In this document: in pieces, positions 6,381 to 13,679 of the stretch
Layout of the letters: the number at the start of each line of letters is the position of its first letter
Numbering within the stretch: position 1 is the stretch's first letter
NCBI GenBank assembly: GCA_037441725.1
Contig: JBBIRT010000065.1
Location: 1-17,872, forward strand
Length of the DNA: 17,872 bases
Source of the DNA: JBBIRT01 sp037441725
GTDB taxonomy: Bacteria > Desulfobacterota > BSN033 > UBA1163
Direction: 5' to 3'
The notes under the pieces: model-generated
What the model was told of the DNA's origin: nothing
Seen by the model: only the letters and a program-made list of their open reading frames with translations
Database searches by the model: none
Program-made: the position numbers and the translations under genes

Positions 6381-7893
6381 ATTTCTGAGGGTTTGTTCCT
6401 TCTTGAAACTGTCTTCTGAGCTCCCGTTTTAGGATCTTACCCGTTGGACTCTTTGGAAACTCTTTAACGACAATATACTCCTTAGGAACCTTGAAGGGAG
6501 ACAATCGTGATTTGAGATAAGATTTCATTTCATCCGGAACAATGGTTTGACCAGGCTTGGGGATGAGAAACGCTGTTACCTTCTCACCCCACTCTTTGTC
6601 AGGAAGTCCAATCACAGCACATTCTTCCACTTCAGGTCTCTTATAGAGTACCTCCTCTATCTCACGGGGGTAAACATTCTCTCCCCCCGTAATGATCAGA
6701 TCCTTAAGCCGATCAACAATATAGAGGTAGCCATCAGGATCAAAAAGACCAATATCCCCAGATCGCAACCAGCCCCCTTCCCAGAAGGCAGATTGTGTTC
6801 CCTCCACATTATTCAGATAGGCTTTCATGACATTTCGGCCTCGGATACATATTTCACCCTCTTGCCCTTGGCTTAGTTCGTTTCCAGAGGTATCTCTGAT
6901 CTGAACTTCGACTCCATGGACTGGCTGTCCCACAGACCCCACCACATGTCTCTCGGGATAATAATGGTTAAAGGTAATGGGCATGGCTTCGGTCATCCCA
7001 TAAGACTCTGAAATGGTGATTCCGGTTCGTTCTTTCCACTGTTTCACGATCTCCATGGCCATGGATGCAGCCGCTGAAAAGCAGTAACGAAGGTTCCCCA
7101 ACCTCTTCTTTAAATCACTTAAGCCTAAAAATCGAATGTATACCGTAGGTACGGCAAAGAACTTTGTAATTCGGCCTGCCTTTAAAATTTCTAAAACCTG
7201 ATCCATATCAAAAGAAGGGAGAAGTTCAAGACAACCTGCACTCAAGATTGTTGCATTCATTATATGGATCTGGCCAAAGACATGGTTAAATGGAAGAAAA
7301 CAGAGGGCGACATCCCTTTCCGTTGATCTTTCATAAAAAGCGATGCTGTAACTTGAAAAGTTGATATTCTCATGGGTTAACATCACTCCCTTTGGAATGC
7401 CTGTCGTCCCACCGGTATAAAGGATGGCTGCCGTATCTAAACGATCTCTCTCAACGGCCTTAAACGATCCTGAACCCATCTCCATCAGATGGTATAGGTC
7501 TATATCCCCTCCGGCGCAGATCACTTTCTCAATTCCTCCGGATCCTTTCAATGACTCTACCTCTTGTAATTTGTTTTCAGAAATAAAGATAAACCTCGGC
7601 TTTGAATGACTCACCAGCCTGATCAGTTCCTCTCCGGTCAATGTGCCAGAGAGGGTTACCGCAACGGCTCCTGCCTTGAGGACACCAAAATAGAAAGCAA
7701 TCCAGTCCGATGAATTGAGGGAGCAGAGGCCTACGAGGTCGCCTGGCTTCACTCCTAATCTGATGAGACCTGTTGCGATCCGATTTGCCTGATCATTGAG
7801 TTCAGCATAGGTCACCTCAAGGCGGCCTTGGTGGATGGCTGGCCGATCAGGAAAATAAAATGTGGATAATTCAAGGTTGTGAGCAAGATTCAT
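6379..7893 (-). CDS. AMP-forming acyl-CoA synthetase (CoA ligase)
   Basis: This is an ANL-superfamily ligase that activates a carboxylic acid through an acyl-adenylate to its CoA thioester. All core motifs are visible (numbering from the Met at 7893): the phosphate-binding loop YTGGTTGIPKG at about 159-169, SYGMTEA at 297-303, SGDIG at about 378, the hinge DRLKDLIITGGENVYPREIE at about 394-413, and the C-terminal PKSPTGKILKRELR with catalytic Lys486. The 504-residue length is normal for medium-chain or aromatic acid ligases, and no substrate can be read from it. An in-frame ATG at 7905 would add four residues but lacks a Shine-Dalgarno. The Met at 7893 has GGGGGG just upstream and is preferred. 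It follows the acyl-CoA dehydrogenase after 46 bases and is probably co-transcribed with it. Confidence 0.9.
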   Translation of the reverse strand: MNLAHNLELSTFYFPDRPAIHQGRLEVTYAELNDQANRIATGLIRLGVKPGDLVGLCSLNSSDWIAFYFGVLKAGAVAVTLSGTLTGEELIRLVSHSKPRFIFISENKLQEVESLKGSGGIEKVICAGGDIDLYHLMEMGSGSFKAVERDRLDTAAILYTGGTTGIPKGVMLTHENINFSSYSIAFYERSTERDVALCFLPFNHVFGQIHIMNATILSAGCLELLPSFDMDQVLEILKAGRITKFFAVPTVYIRFLGLSDLKKRLGNLRYCFSAAASMAMEIVKQWKERTGITISESYGMTEAMPITFNHYYPERHVVGSVGQPVHGVEVQIRDTSGNELSQGQEGEICIRGRNVMKAYLNNVEGTQSAFWEGGWLRSGDIGLFDPDGYLYIVDRLKDLIITGGENVYPREIEEVLYKRPEVEECAVIGLPDKEWGEKVTAFLIPKPGQTIVPDEMKSYLKSRLSPFKVPKEYIVVKEFPKSPTGKILKRELRRQFQEGTNPQK

Positions 7894-7939
7894 GAATCCC
7901 CCCATAGATGTTATAATGATTCTGTATTAAATTGATCTT

Positions 7940-9088
7940 TCAATATTTTCCTAAAAACCTTCGTGCAATGATCATCTTCTCGATCTCTTTTGTCCCTTCA
8001 TAGATCTCAAGGATCTTAGAATCTCGATAGAAACGTTCAATATTATAATCTCCGATATATCCATAGCCTCCATGGAGTTGAAGGGACTCTTCTGCAACCC
8101 GGACAGCGGTCTCTGCAGTATACCATTTCGCCATGGAAATGAGATGGGTCTCCACCCTTCCCTGATCAATCAGCCAAGCTCCCTTCTGGTAAAGATTTCT
8201 TCCCGCCTCAATCCTGGTGGCCATCTCAGCAATTTTGAACTGAGTGGCTTGGAAAGAAGCAAGGGGGCTTCCAAAAACCTTCCTTTCCTTTACATGTTTA
8301 ATGGCCTGTTCCATGGCCCCTTGAGCAAGCCCTATGGCTTGGGCACAGACATGAAGCCGGGTATGATCGAAGAAGGTCATAAATTGTTGAAACCCTCTGC
8401 CTGGAGTTCCAACCAGATTTGTTTTTGGGACTCGAACCTCATTAAAGGAAATCTCGGTGGTATCCGAAGCCCGAATCCCAAGTTTATTTTTTAATTTATT
8501 TGCTTCATAACCCTTCCGGTCTGTTTCTACAGTAATGACACTGAATCGATCGTGACGGGATTTTGCATTCGGGTCTGTCACACAAAGGACCTGAAGAAAG
8601 TTGGCAATGGTTCCATTGGTGATAAACATTTTATTACCATTGATCACATATTCTTCCCCCCTCAATTCTGCAGAAGTACTGACCGAGGAAACATCGCTTC
8701 CAGCGTCAGGTTCGGTAATAGCGGCTCCAGTGATCGCTTCTCCCTTCACTAAAGGAGGCAATCGCTTCCTCTTCTGCTCCTCGTTTCCAAAGAGAATGAT
8801 CATCTCAGAACCAAAAGTAGTTGAGAGGATAGACATGGCAATGCCTGGATCAACACGCCAGAACTCCTCACAAATCAGACAATGTTCCAAGAAACCCAGG
8901 CCCGATCCTCCATAGGCTTCAGGAATGAATACTCCTATGAACCCAAGGTGACAAGCCTTTTTCCAGAGATCCCTTGGGAACTCCTCCTTTCGATCACACT
9001 CCTGGGCCAAATCAGGGAACTCCTTCTCGGCAAATTCCCTGGCGGCTTTCATAATATCTATCTGTTCATTAGTCAAATCGAAATTCAT
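7940..9088 (-). CDS. Acyl-CoA dehydrogenase
   Basis: This FAD enzyme introduces an alpha,beta double bond into an acyl-CoA and passes electrons to electron-transfer flavoprotein. The 382 residues cover all three domains: N-terminal helices with FIPEAYGGSG (54-63), the beta domain with AITEPDAGSD (123-132) and ITNG (156-159), and the C-terminal helices with LQLHGGYGYIGDYNIERFYRD (337-356). The catalytic base is E364 in EIYEGT, the position used by short- and medium-chain family members. A Shine-Dalgarno GGGAGG stands 6 bases before the ATG, and a strong promoter lies 47 bases upstream. It is the first gene of a leftward pair with the acyl-CoA ligase, divergent from the thiolase operon. Chain length or ring preference cannot be told. 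Members of this family can also act on benzylsuccinyl-CoA or other aryl-acyl-CoAs. Confidence 0.93.
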   Translation of the reverse strand: MNFDLTNEQIDIMKAAREFAEKEFPDLAQECDRKEEFPRDLWKKACHLGFIGVFIPEAYGGSGLGFLEHCLICEEFWRVDPGIAMSILSTTFGSEMIILFGNEEQKRKRLPPLVKGEAITGAAITEPDAGSDVSSVSTSAELRGEEYVINGNKMFITNGTIANFLQVLCVTDPNAKSRHDRFSVITVETDRKGYEANKLKNKLGIRASDTTEISFNEVRVPKTNLVGTPGRGFQQFMTFFDHTRLHVCAQAIGLAQGAMEQAIKHVKERKVFGSPLASFQATQFKIAEMATRIEAGRNLYQKGAWLIDQGRVETHLISMAKWYTAETAVRVAEESLQLHGGYGYIGDYNIERFYRDSKILEIYEGTKEIEKMIIARRFLGKY

Positions 9089-9134
9089 GATTTTCCTCCC
9101 TCTCGATACTCTCTTGCATGTTTAAAAACACCTA

Positions 9135-9163
9135 TTTATAATTTGTCTCCCTGACCCTGTCAA
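9135..9163 (-). promoter_or_regulatory. Sigma70-type promoter of the acyl-CoA dehydrogenase/ligase pair
   Basis: On the minus strand a perfect TTGACA (9163-9158) is followed after 17 bases by TATAAA (9140-9135). The start is expected near 9128, giving a leader of about 40 bases that ends in a strong Shine-Dalgarno before the ATG at 9088. Confidence 0.8.
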
Positions 9164-9174
9164 GTTTAAACAGG
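9156..9174. promoter_or_regulatory. Candidate operator overlapping the -35 box
   Basis: CCTGT (9156-9160) and ACAGG (9170-9174) form an inverted repeat with a 9-base spacer that covers the whole -35 element of the leftward promoter. A dimeric repressor such as a TetR-family protein could bind here. This is inferred from symmetry and position only; no regulator gene lies in the window. Confidence 0.35.
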
Positions 9175-9397
9175 AGGGTTTGGAAACCAACCTCTCCAGT
9201 CATTTAAGGACTTCTTCAGAGGTCTCAGGAGAGGAGCTTTTTATTTCTAAGGGAGCCCTTTTTGACAGTTGAAAAATGATGATAAAAAAATAAGTCTTCT
9301 TGATTAAATAGGAATTGTTTGATAAGTTAATTTCTCAACGAGAAGGAGATTGGGATTGAATGCAATCGTATGAAATATTAGCTTGAGGAGGAAAGAG

Positions 9398-9832
9398 ATG
9401 ACAACGAATAGTGGGAAGAGGCAAATTCCTTGTCGGGACGGTTTATGGACCAATCCCACCTCACCGGGTGAGAAACCTCAATTAATAGGCAGCCAGTGTC
9501 TTCATTGTGGCGAGATCTTTTTCCCTGTAAATCCAGTCTGTATTAATTGCCAGAGTCAATCCATGAAAGAAATCAGATTGAGTCGACGTGGAAAGATCTG
9601 GAGCTATTCCACTATCATGCTACCTCCGCCTCAGTGGTATAAGGGCCCAGTTCCATTTGATCTCGGCTATGTGGAATTACCCGAAGGGGTGAGGATATGG
9701 ACTCGATTATTAGGAGCTGAGCCCGGGACATTTAAAGTGGGTCAGGAGGTAGAGCTTGATATCGATGTGATGCAAGTGGATAAGGAGGGAAATGAGATTT
9801 TAGGCTTTGGTTTCGTTCCAGTGAGGGAATAA
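9398..9832 (+). CDS. DUF35 zinc-ribbon/OB-fold protein, thiolase partner
   Basis: This small protein (144 residues) has a rubredoxin-like zinc ribbon, C34-x2-C37 ... C48-x2-C51, followed by an OB-fold domain (about 60-135) with RRGKIWSYSTI and a conserved P-x-P-F-D-L-G-Y-V segment. DUF35 proteins act as partner subunits of thiolase-fold enzymes. BbsA with the BbsB thiolase in benzylsuccinate oxidation, the ChsH2 C-terminal domain with the Ltp2 aldolase in steroid side-chain cleavage, and the archaeal HMG-CoA synthase complex are known examples. Here it directly precedes two thiolase-like genes (23-base gap to the first), which strongly suggests the same role. The start at 9398 is preferred because GAGGAGG lies 6 bases upstream; a TTG 15 bases earlier overlaps that Shine-Dalgarno. 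It is the first gene of the rightward operon. Confidence 0.9.
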   Translation: MTTNSGKRQIPCRDGLWTNPTSPGEKPQLIGSQCLHCGEIFFPVNPVCINCQSQSMKEIRLSRRGKIWSYSTIMLPPPQWYKGPVPFDLGYVELPEGVRIWTRLLGAEPGTFKVGQEVELDIDVMQVDKEGNEILGFGFVPVRE

Positions 9833-9855
9833 AGGGAGAAAGGAGCTGAGTTTCA

Positions 9856-11007
9856 ATGAGAGAAGTGGCCATTGCAGGTGTTGGCTTAGTTAAATTTGGC
9901 AGGTATGATGGCCAGAAGGGTCGGCCTTATAGAGAAATTTATGAGTTGGGTGCAGAAGCCATTACCAAAGCCTTAAAATATGCGGATATGGAGTGGAAGG
10001 AGATTCAGGTGGCCTATGGGGCTAGTATGTTTGGAGGGTTGGGGGTTCCGAATCAATGTACCTCTCGAATTGGGATGCCTGGAATTCCAATTACAACCTT
10101 AGAAGGAGCCTGTTCTTCTTCTCAGCAGGCCTTCAGACAGGCCTATTACGATGTAGCCAATGGATTGTACGACGTTGCCCTTGCCTTTGGCACGGAGAAG
10201 ATTCCTCCTGGTTTGATAGCCGACACCCTTGCTCCTGTATGGATGCTGATGATGGGATTCAATCTCCCAGGGATGTATGCAATTGAGACAAGAAGATATA
10301 TGGAAGAGAGTGGAGCAACAGAGGAGGATTTCGCCTGGGTTGCAGTGATGGAGCGGAAGAATGCCATAATGAATCCAAATGCCTTCTGGTATCAGGCCCC
10401 GGAGTTGACTATAGAGGAGGTTCTAAACTCACGAGAGGTTGCCACCCCTATCCGTTTTTTAATGGCCTGTGCTAATGCAGATGGAGCCTCGGCAGCCATT
10501 GTCTGTAGCAAAGAGAAGCTCAAGTCAAAATCGAGGATGGTAACCGTGGTCGCTTCTTCCCATGCCACAGCGAGTTATGGTTATGACAACCTTGGAATTA
10601 AAATTCGAGAAAAAGGGAATCCAACCTGTACTGAGCTTGCTTGTAAACAAGTTTGGGAGGCTTCAGGCTATGGTCCTGAAGACATGGATGTGATTCAGCT
10701 CTATGAAGCCATGGCACCCAGTTTCCTGTGGGATGCGGAACAATGTGGTTTTTGTAAACCAGGAGAGGCTGCAAAGTTGGTGAGAGAGGGTTACTTTGAA
10801 ATCAATGGTAAAAAGCCAGCCAATACCGATGGAGGATTATTGGGTCGAGGGCATCCAACAGGGGCAACAGGATTAGCTCAAGTCATTGAACTTTTTTTAC
10901 AATTGCGGGAAGAGGCTGGCCCAAGGCAGGTCCCAGGAGCCAAGATAGGATTCTGTCATTGTTCTGGGGGAGGCCCAAATGGGGTATGCCACATCTTGAA
11001 GAGATAG
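9856..11007 (+). CDS. Thiolase-family protein with catalytic cysteines intact
   Basis: This is a 383-residue thiolase-fold enzyme of the SCP2/lipid-transfer-like type that associates with DUF35 proteins, expected to cleave a 3-oxoacyl-CoA with free CoA. The nucleophile is C86 in LEGACSSSQQAF, the catalytic His is H333 in GRGHPTGATG, and the second cysteine is most likely C369 in GFCHCSGGGPNG. The KCGFCKPGE-type stretch (C297, C300) is shared with the following paralogue. The usual YDAF-like segment reads YEAM here. The Shine-Dalgarno AAAGGAG lies about 10 bases before the ATG. The product shares its first 24 residues almost entirely with the next gene, so the two arose by duplication. It sits between the DUF35 gene and the cysteine-less paralogue. 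Confidence 0.9.
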   Translation: MREVAIAGVGLVKFGRYDGQKGRPYREIYELGAEAITKALKYADMEWKEIQVAYGASMFGGLGVPNQCTSRIGMPGIPITTLEGACSSSQQAFRQAYYDVANGLYDVALAFGTEKIPPGLIADTLAPVWMLMMGFNLPGMYAIETRRYMEESGATEEDFAWVAVMERKNAIMNPNAFWYQAPELTIEEVLNSREVATPIRFLMACANADGASAAIVCSKEKLKSKSRMVTVVASSHATASYGYDNLGIKIREKGNPTCTELACKQVWEASGYGPEDMDVIQLYEAMAPSFLWDAEQCGFCKPGEAAKLVREGYFEINGKKPANTDGGLLGRGHPTGATGLAQVIELFLQLREEAGPRQVPGAKIGFCHCSGGGPNGVCHILKR

Positions 11008-11042
11008 TTAAATCCCAGGGATAAGAAAGTGAGGTTTCTTCA

Positions 11043-12197
11043 ATGCGAGAAGTGTTTATAGCTGGAGTTGGATTGACTAAATTTGGCAGGTATGATGGAA
11101 AGAAGGGACGTCCGAGAAAATTATATCCTGATCTGGGAGGAGAGGCAATCGCAAAGGCTTTAAAGTATGCTGATATGGAATGGAAAGAGGTGGAGGCTGC
11201 TTTTGGTGGAACCTACTATGGAGGGTTGGGAGGGACCCATCAGTGTGTGGCTAAGGTAGGATTAACAGGGATCCCGATAGCCAATGTCTTTTCAGGTCAT
11301 AGCTCTGAAGCTGCTTTGAGATTAGCCTATACAAGGGTGGCCCTTGGAGTTCATGATATCGTTTTGGCGGTGGGGGCAGAGACCCTACCCTCTGGGTTAT
11401 TGGACAATCAATCCATGCCGGTCTGGATGAGGATGATGGGGCTTGACGTTATCCCAGCAGAAACAGCCTGTCATGCAGTGAGGTATATGAAAGATTTTGG
11501 GGCTTCCCTTGAGGACTTCGCTCGAGTGACGGTGATGGAACGAAAGCATGCTGTTTTAAATCCGAATGCTATGTTTCAAAAAGAGGTGACTCAGGATGAG
11601 GTTCTCCAATCACGGATGATTGCCACTCCTTTAACCCTCTTAATGAACTGTGCAAATGCTGATGGAGCAGCAGCCATCATCGTTTGTTGCAGAAATAAAT
11701 TGAGGTCACAAACCAAAGCGGTTACCATAGCCTCGATTATTCAAACGAGTGCAACCTATGGTACGGCATTTTCGGGTGGAAGTTTGAGTTTGAGCACAAA
11801 GCTAAAAAATCCTGACTCTGTTGAGCTCGCAGCCAAACAGACTTGGGAGACCTCGGGTTATGGTCCCGGAGAGATGGATGTAATCCAGATTTATGATCCC
11901 TTTTCCCCTTCCTTTCTCTGGAATGTGGAGAAGTGTGGTTTCTGTAAGCCAGGAGAAGCTCCTCGATTATTAAAGGAAGGGTATTTTGAAATAGGGGGTA
12001 AAATACCAGCAAATACAGATGGTGGGATCATGGGTCGAGGCCATCCCACAGGAGCCACAGGGATTGCCCAAGTGGCAGAGATATTTTTCCAGTTAAGAGA
12101 AGAGGCAGGGCCAAGACAGGTGAAAGGGGCAAAGATTGGTTTTGCCCAAGGGGGAGGAGCGGGTCCCCAGACAGTTATAACCGTCTTAAAAAGATAG
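11043..12197 (+). CDS. Thiolase-like paralogue lacking both catalytic cysteines
   Basis: This 384-residue protein is a tandem paralogue of the preceding thiolase, with shared MREV.IAGVGL.KFGRYDG.KGRP and the same fold landmarks. The active-site loop reads NVFSGHSSEAAL where the twin has LEGACSSSQQAF, so the nucleophilic cysteine is replaced by Gly or His. The C-terminal loop reads GFAQGGGAGP, so the second cysteine is also gone. The His motif GRGHPTGATG (H334) and the KCGFCKPGEA stretch remain, and YDPF is closer to the family norm than the twin's YEAM. The reading frame is intact, without internal stops, so this is not decay. Cysteine-less thiolase-fold proteins with DUF35 partners are known aldol-lyases (Ltp2 type). 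A structural or regulatory subunit of a mixed oligomer is the alternative. Confidence 0.88.
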   Translation: MREVFIAGVGLTKFGRYDGKKGRPRKLYPDLGGEAIAKALKYADMEWKEVEAAFGGTYYGGLGGTHQCVAKVGLTGIPIANVFSGHSSEAALRLAYTRVALGVHDIVLAVGAETLPSGLLDNQSMPVWMRMMGLDVIPAETACHAVRYMKDFGASLEDFARVTVMERKHAVLNPNAMFQKEVTQDEVLQSRMIATPLTLLMNCANADGAAAIIVCCRNKLRSQTKAVTIASIIQTSATYGTAFSGGSLSLSTKLKNPDSVELAAKQTWETSGYGPGEMDVIQIYDPFSPSFLWNVEKCGFCKPGEAPRLLKEGYFEIGGKIPANTDGGIMGRGHPTGATGIAQVAEIFFQLREEAGPRQVKGAKIGFAQGGGAGPQTVITVLKR

Positions 12198-12260
12198 CAT
12201 TTATCGCAATCTAAGCTCGATTAAAGAACCAGGCTTCGTAAGGGATGGAGGTCAACAAGG

Positions 12261-12989
12261 ATGGGAATCAATAAAATCTATAAGACGGTAGAGGAGGCCA
12301 TTGCAGACATTCCTGATGGTGCAACGATTATGATCGGGGGATTTGGTCATGCCATTGATCGACCCCAGACCCTAATAAAAGCATTGGCAAATAAAGGGGT
12401 AAAGAACCTAACCATCATCTCTAACTCTGCAGGAGTAGCTGGTAAGTTAGGCATCGGCTCTGTCGGTGGCAAGCCATTCATCGATGAGGAGTTATTGGTA
12501 GAGAATGGTCAGGTGAAGAAGGTGATCTGTAGTGTACCTGCCTCATTAGTGATGTCTAAACCCAATGCCTTTGAGAAACTTTATCGAGAGGGAAAGATCG
12601 AGTTGGAGTGTATCCCTCAGGGAACATTGGTTGAGAGGATACGTGCTGGAGGGGCAGGCCTTGGTGGTTTCTATACTCCAACTGGAGTGGGGACCCTGAT
12701 TGAAGAGGGGAAGGAGAAAAGAATCATCGAGGGCAGAGAGATGATCTTAGAGTTTGCCTTGAAAGCTGACTATGCCTTAATTAGGGCCTATAAAGCCGAT
12801 ACCATGGGGAATCTTATCTATCAAGGGATTATGAGGTCATTCAATGCAATCATGCCACAAGCAGCTAAAGTCGCTATTGTTGAGGTGGATGAGATCGTGG
12901 AAGCAGGGGAACTTGACCCAGAAGGAATTGTTACACCAGGGATCTTTATCGATCGCATCGTGAAGATACCGAGGGAGGAATCAAAATGA
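12261..12989 (+). CDS. 3-oxoacid CoA-transferase, subunit A
   Basis: This is the alpha subunit of a class I CoA-transferase (succinyl-CoA:3-oxoacid or 3-oxoadipate CoA-transferase type), which moves CoA between carboxylic acids without spending ATP. The N-terminal ATIMIGGFG (21-29) is the CoA-binding glycine-rich segment. AGGAGLGGFYTPTGVGT (128-144) and the GNLIYQGIMRSFN region are standard for the subunit. Its 242 residues are normal. A GGAGG Shine-Dalgarno lies 9 bases before the ATG. The stop overlaps the start of subunit B by four bases (ATGA), so the two are translationally coupled in equal amounts. The preceding 63-base gap is the largest within the operon. Donor and acceptor acids cannot be inferred. 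Confidence 0.92.
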   Translation: MGINKIYKTVEEAIADIPDGATIMIGGFGHAIDRPQTLIKALANKGVKNLTIISNSAGVAGKLGIGSVGGKPFIDEELLVENGQVKKVICSVPASLVMSKPNAFEKLYREGKIELECIPQGTLVERIRAGGAGLGGFYTPTGVGTLIEEGKEKRIIEGREMILEFALKADYALIRAYKADTMGNLIYQGIMRSFNAIMPQAAKVAIVEVDEIVEAGELDPEGIVTPGIFIDRIVKIPREESK

Positions 12990-13651
12990 AAGAACGATTA
13001 AGTCGGGAAGTGATTGCCTTAAGAGCAGCCCGAGAATTTTTTGATGGTGCTGTTGTCAATTTGGGAGGAGGCATTCCAGCCTTGGCTGCAAACTTTGTCC
13101 CAGAAGGAAGGACAGTCATTTTTCATACCGAAAATGGAGCCTTAGGGTTTGGCCCTGTTCCCAGGAGTGAATCAGAGACGAAGCCCCATCTCATGGGCGC
13201 AAGTGGAATACCCTTTATGCCACAACCAGGAATGTGCTTCTTCCATCATGCGGATTCCTTTGCCATGATCAGGGGTGGCCATATTGATATCACAGTATTG
13301 GGGGCGCTACAAGTTTCTGAAAAAGGAGACCTTGCCAATTGGACATTTCCTAAGAGAATGGTGGGAAATATTGGAGGGGGGATGGACTTAGCCTTTGGAT
13401 GCCCTCAGGTGATTGTCACGATGGAACATATTACCCCCTCAGGAGAGTTAAAAATTCTTAAGGAGTGCACTTATCCTTTGACCGCACCTCGCTGTGTATC
13501 CAAAATTGTGACAGACATCGCTTTCCTTATTGTTACTGAGGAGGGTCTTGTCTTAAAAGAGGTTGCGCCTGGCTGGACAGTGGATGAGGTGCAGGCCGTC
13601 ACAGAGCCTAAGTTGATCATTGGTGATGATCTGAAGGAGATGGAACTATAG
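12986..13651 (+). CDS. 3-oxoacid CoA-transferase, subunit B
   Basis: This is the beta subunit of the class I CoA-transferase, carrying the glutamate that forms the covalent glutamyl-CoA intermediate. That residue is E49 in the conserved HTENGALGFGP segment. Other landmarks are the N-terminal NLGGGIPAL (25-33), HHADSFAMIRGGHIDITVLGALQV (92-115) and GDLANW. The 221-residue length is normal. The start overlaps the stop of subunit A, and its Shine-Dalgarno GGAGG lies inside that gene. Presence of the glutamate argues against the IpdB-like ring hydrolases of steroid catabolism, which belong to the same fold. In context the enzyme could activate the substrate or remove CoA from a product. Confidence 0.93.
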   Translation: MKERLSREVIALRAAREFFDGAVVNLGGGIPALAANFVPEGRTVIFHTENGALGFGPVPRSESETKPHLMGASGIPFMPQPGMCFFHHADSFAMIRGGHIDITVLGALQVSEKGDLANWTFPKRMVGNIGGGMDLAFGCPQVIVTMEHITPSGELKILKECTYPLTAPRCVSKIVTDIAFLIVTEEGLVLKEVAPGWTVDEVQAVTEPKLIIGDDLKEMEL

Positions 13652-13679
13652 ATAGGTTCTCAGAAAGGAGTACGGAGGT

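Larger units (their letters stand above)
9089..9397. other. Divergent intergenic control region of the catabolic locus
   Basis: These 309 bases separate the leftward acyl-CoA dehydrogenase/ligase pair from the rightward seven-gene operon. They hold the leftward promoter (9135-9163) and an inverted repeat over its -35 box. A TTGACA at 9262-9267 may belong to the rightward promoter, but its best -10 (TAAAAA at 9283) is at a poor 15-base spacing; TTGATT at 9300-9305 is an alternative. A small inverted repeat TTCTC-AAC-GAGAA lies at 9332-9344. A possible 8-codon leader ORF (9360-9386, MQSYEILA) ends just before the Shine-Dalgarno of the DUF35 gene. No regulator gene or longer ORF was seen here. 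Confidence 0.6.

Noticed and set aside
9191..9247. Terminator-like CCTCTCC ... GGAGAGG followed by T-rich sequence in the divergent spacer
   Set aside because: The loop is more than 30 bases, the stem is short, and no gene on that strand ends nearby.
11043..12197. Second thiolase-like gene as a decaying duplicate (pseudogene)
   Set aside because: The frame is intact over the full length, other conserved blocks are kept, and the changes are focused on the two cysteines, which points to a new role and not to decay.
12261..13651. CoA-transferase pair as IpdAB-type ring hydrolase of steroid catabolism
   Set aside because: The B subunit keeps the catalytic Glu (E49 in HTENG) and both subunits have the size of ordinary 3-oxoacid CoA-transferases.
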